From positions 1 through 63,363 of the forward strand of contig JALHNT010000042.1 of the NCBI GenBank assembly GCA_022843385.1: DNA of 63,363 bases. The letters are read 5' to 3'. Below are positions 35,343-44,257 of this stretch, piece after piece; position 1 is the stretch's first letter; the number at the start of each line of letters is the position of its first letter. The DNA is from Anaerolineae bacterium. GTDB lineage: Bacteria; Chloroflexota; Anaerolineae; Aggregatilineales; Phototrophicaceae. A program made the position numbers and the translations under genes. The notes beneath the pieces are model-generated. The model saw only the letters and a list, made by a program, of their open reading frames with translations. It was not told where the DNA came from and did no database searches.

Positions 35343-35444
35343 ATGGATTGGCCTAAGCGCAGGATCATAAAGTGCATTCTACTCCCCTGCCCCCCGAACA
35401 GCAATCAGGCCACTCCTTTCCTCAGTAAACACAAGGGAAAGCGC

Positions 35445-36125
35445 TTAAAGGGCTGCAATCGTCCGCAGCAGGTCTTCACGCTCGATGATGATGCGCTGGC
35501 GGTCAAAGCGGATGGCCTGAGCCTGTTCGAGGCTACGCAGGGCGCGGCTGATGGTTTCGGGCTTGGTGGCGAGGTGCGCTGCAATGGTGACGCGGGTGAT
35601 GCCGGGGCCGCTCAACGCCGGATTGTCGAGCTGCTGCAAAAGAAAGCGGGCCAGCCGAATAGTGACTGAATGCAACGCCAGGTCTTCGATCTGGATCACC
35701 AGGCGACGCACCCGCCCCGCCAGCAACCGGATGACCGTCAGCGCCAGATGACCATCGGCTGCAATTAGCGTTTGCAGTACCGCAGCCGGGATCAGCCAGA
35801 GCGTCGAGTCGATCAACGCGGTGGCATTGGCCGGATTAGCGCCACCATCAAAGGCAGCGATGTCATTGAAAGTATCGCCCGCACCCAGCAGATGCAGGAT
35901 ATGTTCTTCGCCATCCATACTGAGCTTGAAGATCTTGATGCGCCCGTGCTCGATGAGCCACAAGCCGCTGGAGGGATCACCTTCCAGAAAGACACCCTCG
36001 TTCGGTGTTAAGATGCGGCGCTGGGCGGCGGTCTCCAGCAGCATCAGTTGATCGGGGCTGGCGCTGGCAAAATACGCCAGGGTCTGCAACATCTGGCGCA
36101 GCCCGGATCGGTCAGCCATTATCAA
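35445..36125 (-). CDS. Crp/Fnr-family transcriptional regulator
   Basis: A 226-aa regulator. A cyclic-nucleotide-binding beta-barrel (about residues 15-125; GVFLEGDPSSGLWLIEHGRIKIF, LLGAGDTFNDIAAFDGG) is followed by the dimer helix (about 128-150) and a winged helix-turn-helix (about 165-220; VTIAAHLATKPETISRALRSLE). The phosphate cassette lacks the canonical Crp Arg-Ser pair, so cAMP may not be the ligand, and there is no Fnr-type Cys cluster at the N-terminus. Its ATG overlaps the stop of the upstream methyltransferase by 4 bp. Confidence 0.92.
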   Translation of the reverse strand: MIMADRSGLRQMLQTLAYFASASPDQLMLLETAAQRRILTPNEGVFLEGDPSSGLWLIEHGRIKIFKLSMDGEEHILHLLGAGDTFNDIAAFDGGANPANATALIDSTLWLIPAAVLQTLIAADGHLALTVIRLLAGRVRRLVIQIEDLALHSVTIRLARFLLQQLDNPALSGPGITRVTIAAHLATKPETISRALRSLEQAQAIRFDRQRIIIEREDLLRTIAAL

Positions 36126-36748
36126 CCATCAGCCGGACGCTGATACAGGGCGCGGAAGCGCTGCAAACCAAATGGCGCGATCTCGGCATCGTCCAACGCC
36201 TCGACGCTCACGGAGTGCAGACCAGCCTCGATGAAGTAGGCCAGTTCAGTCGCCAACAACGGCCAGGGACGGCGTACCTGCTGATCCGGCGAGTGGGCCA
36301 ACCGTCCCAGCGCCAGGAGCCTCCCGGCTGGGGCGACCAGGGCGGCGATATGACCGATCACCTCGCGGCGGGAGCTGACCGGCAGGGATTGAATGGTGTT
36401 GATCTCCAGGGTGAAGTCGAAACGCCAGTCCAGCGGCAATTGAAACAGGTCTGCCACCTGATACTGTACCGGCGACTCCGGGAAGCGTTTGAGACACCAC
36501 TCGATAGCGGTGGGGGAAAAGTCGAAGGCCGTCACCGTGAAGCCGCGCCGCGCCAGTTCTTCGGCATCATCCCCCAGCCCACAACCAACCACGACGGCTG
36601 TCTTGCCGCTCGCGTCGGGCGCGGCCTGTTCCAGCCACTCGATGAGCAGCGGATTGGGGGCTAAATCAGCCCAGGGGATGCGGCTGAGGTCGCCGTTGGC
36701 ATCGCTGTAAACCTGCTCAAACCACTCACGTTCGAAATGCCGGGTCAT
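36122..36748 (-). CDS. SAM-dependent methyltransferase (TPMT-like)
   Basis: A 208-aa class I methyltransferase. Motif I is VVVGCGLGDDAEELARRG (residues about 52-69), followed by VTAFDFSPTAIEW, an acidic VADLFQLPL motif and the DFTLEINTIQSLP post-motif, as in thiopurine/thiol methyltransferase-like proteins. Substrate unknown. GGGAG precedes the ATG at 36748. It is translationally coupled with the Crp-family regulator, which may control it. Confidence 0.88.
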   Translation of the reverse strand: MTRHFEREWFEQVYSDANGDLSRIPWADLAPNPLLIEWLEQAAPDASGKTAVVVGCGLGDDAEELARRGFTVTAFDFSPTAIEWCLKRFPESPVQYQVADLFQLPLDWRFDFTLEINTIQSLPVSSRREVIGHIAALVAPAGRLLALGRLAHSPDQQVRRPWPLLATELAYFIEAGLHSVSVEALDDAEIAPFGLQRFRALYQRPADG

Positions 36749-36778
36749 GGGTCTCCCTCGTGTCTCGTTTGCCCTCCA

Positions 36779-37084
36779 CTATACTGCATGTGTCGGGCAG
36801 AGCAAAACATCCGCTACTGCCGCACAGGCGTCACCACGCGGTGAGCCATGACTTTTGCGCGGTTCGAGAAAAGCGCTCAACAGCAGCCGGAGGAAGAAGA
36901 TCAGCCCATCATGTCGTTCATCAATGCCGGGCATCTCGATCACCACGCCATTGACCCATTCCACTCGCTGCTCGTCGAAGCGCTGCATGAAGTCAGCCAG
37001 GCTCACATCGCGCTGGAGGATGTGGCCCGAAATCCGGATTTGTCCGGGAATATCCGCCGACTCGACATTCACTTGGGGGATCAT
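36779..37084 (-). pseudogene. Truncated Uma2-family (DUF820) endonuclease-like fragment
   Basis: About the first 70 residues match the Uma2/PD-(D/E)XK start: MQRFDEQRVEWVNGVVIEM followed by HDGLIFFLRLLLSAFLE. The frame then turns into unrelated sequence and stops at 101 aa, where family members run to about 185-200 aa and carry the catalytic core. Another phase gives a Uma2-like KVMAHRVVTPVRQ stretch before it too stops, consistent with a frameshift plus deletion. It is a remnant. Confidence 0.65.
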
Positions 37085-37119
37085 GATTGAGCGCTTCTAC
37101 TCTCCAACACCTAGCCGCA

Positions 37120-37821
37120 TTATACCGGAATTCGGCGCACCTGGATCAGACCGTCCTTCAGCTCGGCCAGCAGGACGAAGTTGAACAGGTCGCGCTGCAA
37201 ACACAGGATGACATCCTGCATCGGCACTTCATGCAGTTGACCGCGCAGCGCCCCCAGCATGTAGATGTCGCTGGCGCAGCGCCACATGGCATCCAGCGGG
37301 TCGAAGGGCGTCCCGACCAGCAGATGCTCCAGATATTCGGCACAGACCTCGTCTTCCACCGAGACCTTTTTGCCGAGCGACCCCATCGCCACCAGGGTAA
37401 TGGTATCGACATCCGGCAGGGAATGCAGGTAGCGCCCGATGGCCTGCGCCATCACCAGGCTGCCGAGGATGACGCGCGGGCTGCGCTGGATAGCGGCTAC
37501 CACGCCCTGGGTGCCGGAGCTGGTGCGGAGCGCCAGGGTTTGCCCGGCCAGCCGCGACCGATCGGTTTGCAGCAGCTCGGTCGGTGAGTTGCCGAAGTCA
37601 AAGCCGTCGATCTTATTACCGCCCTGTTCGCCGCCGATCAACCAGCCGCGTTCCTGGCGCAGCGCGAAGGCTTCTTCCGGCGAACCGACCAGGATCAGCC
37701 GGTCCAGCCCTAATGAGAACAACACGGCGCTGGTGGTAAAGGCACGCAGCACATCGATGACCACCGGCAGCCCTTCCACTTCGTGAGCGCCGGTCAGCAG
37801 ACTCTTGCGAATGACTTTCAC
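37120..37821 (-). CDS. 2-phosphosulfolactate phosphatase family protein (ComB-like)
   Basis: A 233-aa protein of the ComB family. Conserved features include VVIDVLRAFTTSA near the N-terminus, IGGEQGG, DFGNSPTEL, LRTSSGTQGVVAA and GSLVMAQAIGRYL. In methanogens ComB dephosphorylates 2-phosphosulfolactate in coenzyme M synthesis; in non-methanogens the substrate is often uncertain. No ComA or ComC is seen nearby. The ATG overlaps the stop of the upstream 121-aa gene by 4 bp, so the pair is translationally coupled. Confidence 0.88.
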   Translation of the reverse strand: MKVIRKSLLTGAHEVEGLPVVIDVLRAFTTSAVLFSLGLDRLILVGSPEEAFALRQERGWLIGGEQGGNKIDGFDFGNSPTELLQTDRSRLAGQTLALRTSSGTQGVVAAIQRSPRVILGSLVMAQAIGRYLHSLPDVDTITLVAMGSLGKKVSVEDEVCAEYLEHLLVGTPFDPLDAMWRCASDIYMLGALRGQLHEVPMQDVILCLQRDLFNFVLLAELKDGLIQVRRIPV

Positions 37822-38183
37822 GGTTCGGCCTCCACGCCTTCTGTGAAACTACAGACCAGAATCTTATGGGGATAGTCTTCGGAGACAACCATCTGGATCA
37901 GATAGAAGGAGCCTTTTTCCGACTCCAGCACCAGCAGCGCCCGGTGCTTGTCGATGGCGAGCGCCCGGTCAATCCGTAAACGTCCGGCCAAACGCTGGAT
38001 CGATTTGAACTCAATCAGACGGAACTTCGCGCCGATCATCTCCAGCGCTTCCGGGGCGTAGTTATCGTCGATGTACTGGCGCAGACGCCCCAGGTCGCCC
38101 TGATTGAGCAGCCGGGTGATGGCGATGACGCGCATCCCGGCGTTGCTGGGGATCAGCAGTTGTTGCAGTGATGTCGGTTCCAT
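37818..38183 (-). CDS. Conserved small protein of unknown function, coupled to comB
   Basis: A 121-aa protein not assigned to a family. The start at 38183 (MEPTSLQQLL) is chosen because the upstream extension overlaps the nitrilase gene and has non-native composition. The N-terminal half is helical (IAITRLLNQGDLGRLRQYIDD). The C-terminal half is beta-rich with RALLVLESEKGSFYLIQMVVSED. It lies between the nitrilase (13 bp upstream) and ComB (4-bp overlap), so the three are probably one transcript. Confidence 0.68.
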   Translation of the reverse strand: MEPTSLQQLLIPSNAGMRVIAITRLLNQGDLGRLRQYIDDNYAPEALEMIGAKFRLIEFKSIQRLAGRLRIDRALAIDKHRALLVLESEKGSFYLIQMVVSEDYPHKILVCSFTEGVEAEP

Positions 38184-38196
38184 CGGCGCTATCCGC

Positions 38197-39051
38197 TCAA
38201 CTCTGCGGGTGGAGGATGCGCCCCAGCTCGCGCTGGACGATCTCCGGGCGTTCGTCGCGCAGCAGCGGCAGCCGGGCGCGTGTGCGGTGAAGCTGGTTAA
38301 CATCGATGCTCTGGACGATCAGTTTTTCGTCGAAGTAATGACCGCGCACAACGAACTCACCATCCGGATCGACAATGCTGGAGCCACCCCAGAAGTTCTT
38401 GCCATCCTCATAACCCACACGGTTGCAGTGGATGATGTAGTTGGTGAACATGCTGCCATAAGCCTGATTGACCAGTTCGACCCAGCGTGAGCCGGAGAGA
38501 CGGTCACCGGCATCCAGACCGCGGCTGGGGCTGGCGCTCTGGAACAGCAGCATATCCGCTCCATCCTGCCACAGCACATAGGGCGGCGAGACATGCCAGA
38601 AATCCTCGCAGATCAGCATCCCCACCCGACCAAAGCGCGTATCGAAAGCACGGATGCTCTCGCCCTGGTCGAAGTAACGGCCTTCATCGAACATAGCGTA
38701 GGTGGGCAGGTAAATCTTGTGATGAATATGCAGGCATTCGCCGCGCGAAAGATAGGCAGCGGCGGTATAGAAGCGCTGGCGTTTATCTTCATGGACGAAG
38801 CCGACCATGATGTCCATCTGCTGGCTGGCATCGAGCAGGGCGCGGAAGGTCTCGTCATCGCGGGTGGCGCGGACGGCGACTTCCGGCACCAGATCCTGCA
38901 CCTGATAACCGGTCAGCGAGAGTTCGGGGAAGATGAGCAGATCAACGCCCTGCTCATCCGCCTGCTGGATGAAATCGAGATGCTTCTGTAGATTGGCTTT
39001 GACATCGGCCAGCTTGGGGTAGAGTTGCGCCAGACCAATTGTGACGCGCAT
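38197..39051 (-). CDS. Carbon-nitrogen hydrolase (nitrilase superfamily)
   Basis: A 284-aa amidase. The catalytic triad is visible: Glu in LLIFPELSLTGYQ, Lys in HHKIYLPTY, Cys in GMLICEDFWHVSPPY. The sequence resembles the NAD synthetase-type amidase branch and free N-carbamoyl/amide hydrolases; the substrate is not certain. The ATG at 39051 has AGGAG 11 nt upstream; a longer in-frame start at 39090 is less likely. Start of a likely three-gene transcript with the 121-aa unknown and ComB. Confidence 0.9.
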   Translation of the reverse strand: MRVTIGLAQLYPKLADVKANLQKHLDFIQQADEQGVDLLIFPELSLTGYQVQDLVPEVAVRATRDDETFRALLDASQQMDIMVGFVHEDKRQRFYTAAAYLSRGECLHIHHKIYLPTYAMFDEGRYFDQGESIRAFDTRFGRVGMLICEDFWHVSPPYVLWQDGADMLLFQSASPSRGLDAGDRLSGSRWVELVNQAYGSMFTNYIIHCNRVGYEDGKNFWGGSSIVDPDGEFVVRGHYFDEKLIVQSIDVNQLHRTRARLPLLRDERPEIVQRELGRILHPQS

Positions 39052-39127
39052 GGGTGGGATGACTCCTGATCGCTTGAGCAACCCCTCCACTTTAACATCA
39101 ATCGCGCCTGACCGACAGCGCCAGGAT

Positions 39128-40321
39128 TTACTGACCGACCATCTCCTGTATCATCTGACGTGAACGATCATGGTCAGCCCGCATTTGCTCTGGCGATGGC
39201 ATGGGTTGGGGGGCAGCATCCGGCGAAGGGGGTACGAGCTGCATCAGGTCTTCTGCTTTCAACGAACGCATCCGGCGGCGCTCCGGCAGTGAGGCGCGGA
39301 ATTGCTCACCCATGACTACCCCTTGTTCCTGAAGGATGCTTTCTGCCACATAAACTGGCGCTTGCCGCAGCACGGCCAGACCGATGGCATCGCTGGGGCG
39401 GGCATCAATGCTGTGCAGCGCACCGCCACTGCGTACCTGGGCGACAGCATAGAACACATCATTCAGCAGTCGATTGACCATAACTGACTCAACAGACACC
39501 CCGGCTGCTTCCAGAATACGCTGCAAGAAATCGAGCGTCATCGGACGGGGGAAAGGCGTGCTGTTCATCAAATTGCTGATGTAAAAGGCTTCGGCTGTGC
39601 CAATCCAGATGGGCAGGACCCGCCCGCCGGCTTCATCGAGCAGCAGCAAGATATGATTAGGCACTGGCTGTGGCTGCCACTCGACCTGACGCATCACATT
39701 CATCACTTCCAGAACTTCAACCGCGATCATCTGTTTTTCCTCCACTTGTCTCATCGATTCAAGGTTATGCAACAGCAAGGCTTGTTTGAGGCGCTGGCGG
39801 GCTTTGTGCAGCCGGACGCGGAGCGCACCGGATGAAATCCCCAGCAAGGCGGCAGCTTCCTGTGTCGTCAGACTGTTGTAATAGAACAGCACCACTGCCT
39901 CGCGCTCGGCTGCCGTCAGGTTATTCACCGCTTGCAGCACCTGTCGGCGCAATTCACGCGCCTCAAACACACTTTCTGGGTCGGGCTGGGCTTCGTCATC
40001 GAATGATCCAGACCAGCGCCGCCCCCCGCTCAAACTTTCCAGTGACACCAGTTCATGGGGTTGCGCCCGTCGATAGCTGCGACACAGGTTGAGCGTGATG
40101 CCATAAAGCCAGCTACGGAAAGCCCCATCCTGTCGTAACTGCGGCAGTGACAGATACGCCTGCAAGATGGCTTCCTGTGCCAGCTCACGGGCGATTTCCC
40201 AGTCACCCACCATCTGATGTGCAGCCACAATCAAAGCGACCCGCTGGTCTTCCACCAACCGGGCGAATGCCTCACGATCACCCTGACGGGCGCGCTGTAC
40301 CAGCCAGACAACGGGTTCCAA
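39128..40321 (-). CDS. ECF sigma factor fused to a bifunctional-nuclease (DUF151) domain
   Basis: A 397-aa two-domain protein. Residues 1 to about 185 are an ECF sigma factor: region 2 with ELAQEAILQAYLSLPQL and FRSWLYGITLNLCRSYRR, region 4 with LTAAEREAVVLFYYNSLTTQEAAALLGIS and ALRVRLHKARQRLKQAL. Residues about 198-340 are a DUF151/BFN domain: VLPIWIGTAEAFYI, RPMTLDFLQRIL and the signature SIDARPSDAIGLAV. A Pro-rich, charged tail follows. The frame is continuous without a stop between domains. TTG start with AGGAG 9 nt upstream. There is no adjacent anti-sigma gene; the fused domain may regulate the sigma part, which is inference. Confidence 0.9.
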   Translation of the reverse strand: MEPVVWLVQRARQGDREAFARLVEDQRVALIVAAHQMVGDWEIARELAQEAILQAYLSLPQLRQDGAFRSWLYGITLNLCRSYRRAQPHELVSLESLSGGRRWSGSFDDEAQPDPESVFEARELRRQVLQAVNNLTAAEREAVVLFYYNSLTTQEAAALLGISSGALRVRLHKARQRLKQALLLHNLESMRQVEEKQMIAVEVLEVMNVMRQVEWQPQPVPNHILLLLDEAGGRVLPIWIGTAEAFYISNLMNSTPFPRPMTLDFLQRILEAAGVSVESVMVNRLLNDVFYAVAQVRSGGALHSIDARPSDAIGLAVLRQAPVYVAESILQEQGVVMGEQFRASLPERRRMRSLKAEDLMQLVPPSPDAAPQPMPSPEQMRADHDRSRQMIQEMVGQ

Positions 40322-40513
40322 GCGTCGCGACTCCTATCTGACTCAATAGTGGGAGTTCATCGCCAAAATGTTAGCGATAATGGGGATGAGAAACGACCGT
40401 TGTCTAGCGCGGCGGCGTGTGCTGGTCGCAGTAGACGAGGATAAAATCGATCAGGCGCAGGATGCTGGCGAGGTAATCGCGGATGTCAGCCGATGAGCGC
40501 CAGAACCGAGGCT

Positions 40514-41410
40514 TCAGGGGCGGGCGAGGCGTTTGCTGAGCATCACCAGCAGATCATCCCGTTCGGGGCGCTGGGTCAGTTCAATTGCCTCAATATAATC
40601 GGCCACCCGCTCCAGTGGAGCCAACCGCGCCAGGCGATAGAGGCGCTCGATGAGGCCTGCCTGACGTGAGGCTGCCATCATGATGAGAGTGTAGCGCGCC
40701 AGTTCTCGATTGTGCGAGTGTCCGGCCATCTGCTCCAGCAGGTCGTGCAGGGCGGGTTCTTCGCGCTTGACAGCGGCATCGATCAGTCCGGCGCAGACGA
40801 CACGGCGATCACTTGCCACGTACATTTCGGCGGCCTCGATAAACAGCGCTACGGGGAAGTCAGCCGGCAGAATTTCAAAGGCATGCGCCACAACCTCTTC
40901 ATGCTTCTCGCTGAAGGCCAGGCCGATGTGGCTGATGAAATGATAAACTGGCAGGATCTGCCCGCAGCGCTGGAGCACATTCAACGCCGTCAGGCTGGGT
41001 TCGCCGTTGAACGACGTTCTGGCTTCCCCCAGCAGCCGTGTGGCATAGTATCCGGCCAGTGTCTCATCAATGCTCGCCAGTCCAACCAATCCGGCGGCTC
41101 GAAGATTCTGAGCGACGTCATCCGGTTGATATTGATAGGTGGTGGCGCTGCGGATGAACAGGTCGGCATCGTCGGGGTGCGCCAGTTCGGTCAGCAGCAG
41201 TGTGATCGACTGGCGCAGCCTGCCATCTTTGTCCTTGACGGGCTGGCGGCTGTATTTGTCATAGACCTGGCGCAGCAGGGGCCGGTGCTGATCCTTCAGA
41301 TGGGCGCGTACGGCGGCATCATCGAGCTGCTTCAGGGCGGACTCGAGCGCGGTGCGGCTGGTGGCATTCGCCAGTGTCTGTAGCGCGGCTTCCAGTTGTT
41401 CAGCAGACAT
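40514..41410 (-). CDS. Helical-repeat protein of unknown function
   Basis: A 298-aa, almost wholly alpha-helical protein with Leu/Ala-rich amphipathic helices about 15-20 residues long throughout, resembling HEAT-like folds. Examples are ALQTLANATSRTALESALKQL and LVGLASIDETLAGYYATRLL. No catalytic motif is seen. AAGGAG precedes the ATG at 41410. It lies 192 bp upstream of the sigma/DUF151 fusion on the same strand. Just after its stop, a different phase stays open for about 36 codons, so a late frameshift cannot be excluded. Confidence 0.65.
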   Translation of the reverse strand: MSAEQLEAALQTLANATSRTALESALKQLDDAAVRAHLKDQHRPLLRQVYDKYSRQPVKDKDGRLRQSITLLLTELAHPDDADLFIRSATTYQYQPDDVAQNLRAAGLVGLASIDETLAGYYATRLLGEARTSFNGEPSLTALNVLQRCGQILPVYHFISHIGLAFSEKHEEVVAHAFEILPADFPVALFIEAAEMYVASDRRVVCAGLIDAAVKREEPALHDLLEQMAGHSHNRELARYTLIMMAASRQAGLIERLYRLARLAPLERVADYIEAIELTQRPERDDLLVMLSKRLARP

Positions 41411-41623
41411 CTGCGGCTCCTTCCTCTCAGGATCTTCACTTCAATTTACACCGCTTGCAGCGGGATGCAATTTATACACCTGATTACCTTGTGGGCAATC
41501 GCCGTACTCAAGGCAGATGTTTACCGACGAAAAGGGAATACGAAGAGTATCACACAAAGGGAAAGGCCATGCCAGTGAGCTGCGATACTGCCCGCTTTCA
41601 TCGCCAGCTTGCCGGATGCGCGT

Positions 41624-41629
41624 TACAAT
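41624..41629 (+). promoter_or_regulatory. Possible -10 element of the kinase-dehydrogenase operon
   Basis: TACAAT at 41624-41629, 36 nt before the kinase ATG; transcription would start near 41636. No convincing -35 hexamer is visible, so this is tentative. Confidence 0.3.
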
Positions 41630-41664
41630 CAGGCGCATCATCGTTACATTTTCAGCGATTGACC

Positions 41665-43203
41665 ATGCCTTATCTCATCGGCGTTGACATCGGCACCAGC
41701 AGCACCAAGACCGCCCTGTGGCGCGATGATGGCGTGTTAATGGCCGAGGCCAGCGCTCCTTACCCGCTGCATCGACCCCATCCCACCTGGGCGGAACAAT
41801 CGGCGCTCGACTGGTGGCAGGCGGCCTGCCACACCATCCGCGAGGTGCTGGGGCGCAGCGGCGTCAAACCGGCGGACATCGCCGGCGTCGGGGTGGATGG
41901 GCTGGGCTGGTCGCTGGTGGCGATTGATGGGGCGGGCGAGCCGGTTTTCCCGGCGATGATCTGGCTGGATCGGCGGGCAGAGGCTGAGGCGGCGCACTTG
42001 CGTTCGCTGCCAGAAGCGGAATATCTGGTCAATCTGGTGGCGAATCCGCTGGATGCGGCTTACATCACACCCAAACTGCGCTGGCTGCAAATCCATGAAC
42101 CCTCACTTTATCGCGGTGCGGCTCAATTCCTGACCAGCACCGGCTTCATCGTTCACCGTCTGTGCGGGGCCTTGACCTGCGACACCACCCAGGCCTATGG
42201 CTTCCACTGCTTCGACATCCGCCGCGAACGCTGGGACGCCGAGGCGGCGCGGCTGCTGGGGATTCCGCTGGAGAAGCTGCCACCCCTGTTCGCCTCGTGT
42301 GATCGCGTCGGCGTAGTCAGCCCCAAAGCCGCCTCGTTGACCGGGCTGGCAGCCGGGACACCGGTCATCGCCGGGGCGCTCGATGCGGCAGCCGGGGCTT
42401 TCGGTTCGGGTGTGGCACGGGTTGGGCAGACCTCGGATCAGGGTGGGACGGCCTTTGGCCTGTCGCTGTGTGTAGACAAGGTGATCGTCGAGCCGCGCCT
42501 GATCTTCTCGCATCATGTGGTGCCGGGGACGTATATCTTTCAGGGCGGCACCGTCGGCGGCAGCGTCCTGCCCTGGTTCAAAGAAGCATTGGGTCAGCCG
42601 GAAGCGCTGGCGGCACAGTTGCTCGGCGGGAGCGCCTACAGCCTTATGAGCGACGAGGCGGTCACTGCCCCGCCTGGTGCCAATGGTCTATTGTTCCTGC
42701 CCTACATCGCCGGCGAGCGCTCGCCGCTGTGGAACTCGGATGCGCGCGGCGTCTTCTTCGGCCTGTCGTCCCGGACAACCCGCGCTGATATTCTGCGCGC
42801 CATCATGGAAGGCTGCGCTTATGCCGTGTATCACAATGTGCGGGTGATGGAAGAGAGCGGCGTTGGCCCCAAAGAGTGGATCGGCATCGGCGGGGCGGCC
42901 AACAGCCCGGTCTGGTGCCAGATCAAGGCCGACATCAGCAACCGTCCCTTCACCGTAGCGCGGCGCGAGGATGGCGGCACTGGTGACAATACCCTGGGGC
43001 TGGCGGTGATGGTGGGCCAAGCGGTGGGGTTGTATCCTGATCTGGTGACACCCATCGAGCGCTTCCTGCCGCAGCGCACCGTCTATCTGCCGTCGCTGGA
43101 ACGGCACAGCCTCTATGCCCGCCTGTTTGAATTCTATCTTCAATTATCGAACGCCCTCCTGCCCCAATTCCATCAGTGGGCGCAGGTCGTTCAGTCAGGA
43201 TGA
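41665..43203 (+). CDS. FGGY-family carbohydrate kinase (xylulokinase-like)
   Basis: A 512-aa sugar kinase. It starts MPYLIGVDIGTSSTKTALW, the N-terminal phosphate-1 motif; the frame stays open upstream, but homology begins at this ATG (41665). Other landmarks are GVGVDGLGWSLVAID, PAMIWLDRRAEAE, DQGGTAFGLSLC, LPYIAGERSPLW and WIGIGGAANSPVWCQIKADI, matching FGGY N- and C-domains. Xylulokinase is the closest pattern. It overlaps the dehydrogenase gene by 4 bp (ATGA), so together they probably oxidise a polyol and phosphorylate the ketose. Confidence 0.9.
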   Translation: MPYLIGVDIGTSSTKTALWRDDGVLMAEASAPYPLHRPHPTWAEQSALDWWQAACHTIREVLGRSGVKPADIAGVGVDGLGWSLVAIDGAGEPVFPAMIWLDRRAEAEAAHLRSLPEAEYLVNLVANPLDAAYITPKLRWLQIHEPSLYRGAAQFLTSTGFIVHRLCGALTCDTTQAYGFHCFDIRRERWDAEAARLLGIPLEKLPPLFASCDRVGVVSPKAASLTGLAAGTPVIAGALDAAAGAFGSGVARVGQTSDQGGTAFGLSLCVDKVIVEPRLIFSHHVVPGTYIFQGGTVGGSVLPWFKEALGQPEALAAQLLGGSAYSLMSDEAVTAPPGANGLLFLPYIAGERSPLWNSDARGVFFGLSSRTTRADILRAIMEGCAYAVYHNVRVMEESGVGPKEWIGIGGAANSPVWCQIKADISNRPFTVARREDGGTGDNTLGLAVMVGQAVGLYPDLVTPIERFLPQRTVYLPSLERHSLYARLFEFYLQLSNALLPQFHQWAQVVQSG

Positions 43204-44255
43204 TCCTCATGAAAGCGGTGGTGCTGGAAGCGCCGGCGACGTTGACCTATCACACGGATTTCCCCCAACCCGAACTGGGTGCGGATGATGTGCGGCTGCG
43301 GCTGTGGGCGGCCTCGATCTGCGGCTCGGACATGCTGCGGGTCTACAGCGGTCATGCCAAAACCTATCCGCTAGTGCTGGGTCATGAATGCGCCGGCGTG
43401 ATCGATCAGGTGGGGGCGAACGTCGCGGCGGACTGGCTGGGCAAGGCGGTGGCGGTCGCGCCGCTGATTCCCTGTTACGAATGCGCCAACTGCCAGCGCG
43501 GGTTGTATGCCTCCTGCTTGCGCTACTCGTTCATCGGATCGCGCCGTGCCGGGGCTTTCGCCGAGGTCCTGGTCGCGCCGCTGAAGAATGTGGTCGAACT
43601 GCCGCCCGGCCTGTCGCTGGAAGCCGCCGCGCTGATCGAGCCGCTGACGGTCGCCCTGCACGCGCTGGGACGGGGCGGCGGAGCCGAGGGCAAACGAGTG
43701 GGCATCTTCGGCGTCGGCTCGATTGGTCTGCTGACGCTGCTGGCGGCCCGTTTCAAAGGGGCAGCCCAGATCATCGCCGTCGATGTGCAGGAGGCCAACC
43801 TGGAATTCGCCCGCAGCCTGGGCGCAGCGCACGTTCTGAATCCGCGTCAGAGTGATGTCGTGGCGGCTATCCGTCAGGTGACCGACGGCGGTCTCGATCT
43901 GGCGCTGGAGGTTTCCGGTTCGCTGGCCGCGGTTGAACCGGCCATCCAGTCGGCGCGGCACGGCGGCGAGGTGGTGTTCGTCGGCAATCAACCGCTGGAT
44001 GGGACGCTGCCTTCCAACCTGATCGAACACATCATGCGTTATCAACTCAACCTGCACGGGGCGTGGATGTCGTACTCGGCTCCGTTTCCGGGGCAGGAAT
44101 GGCAGGACGCGGCCCAGGCCATTCAGCAGACGCCGGCGGATTTCGCCGCGCTGTTTTCGCATCAGGTGCCGCTGGCTGAATTACCGGCCATGTTCCAACA
44201 GATGCACGACCACGCCATTGCCTACCGCAAGATCAGGGTGATGTATGACGGCTGA
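43200..44255 (+). CDS. Zinc-dependent polyol/alcohol dehydrogenase
   Basis: A 351-aa medium-chain dehydrogenase. Catalytic zinc ligands lie in ASICGSDMLR and LVLGHECAGV. A structural zinc cluster is partly kept (CYECANCQRGLYASC). The Rossmann motif is VGIFGVGSIGLLTLLAA, followed by an acidic AVDVQEANLEFA that predicts NAD preference. It resembles galactitol-1-phosphate or sorbitol dehydrogenases. The start at 43200 gives the ATGA overlap with the kinase; a second ATG lies three codons on. Role inferred as polyol to ketose oxidation. Confidence 0.9.
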   Translation: MILMKAVVLEAPATLTYHTDFPQPELGADDVRLRLWAASICGSDMLRVYSGHAKTYPLVLGHECAGVIDQVGANVAADWLGKAVAVAPLIPCYECANCQRGLYASCLRYSFIGSRRAGAFAEVLVAPLKNVVELPPGLSLEAAALIEPLTVALHALGRGGGAEGKRVGIFGVGSIGLLTLLAARFKGAAQIIAVDVQEANLEFARSLGAAHVLNPRQSDVVAAIRQVTDGGLDLALEVSGSLAAVEPAIQSARHGGEVVFVGNQPLDGTLPSNLIEHIMRYQLNLHGAWMSYSAPFPGQEWQDAAQAIQQTPADFAALFSHQVPLAELPAMFQQMHDHAIAYRKIRVMYDG

Positions 44256-44257
44256 GG

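Noticed and set aside
41374..41664. N-terminal extension of the FGGY kinase
   Set aside because: The added 97 residues do not resemble any kinase and overlap the 5' end of the divergent helical-repeat gene. Family homology begins at the ATG at 41665.
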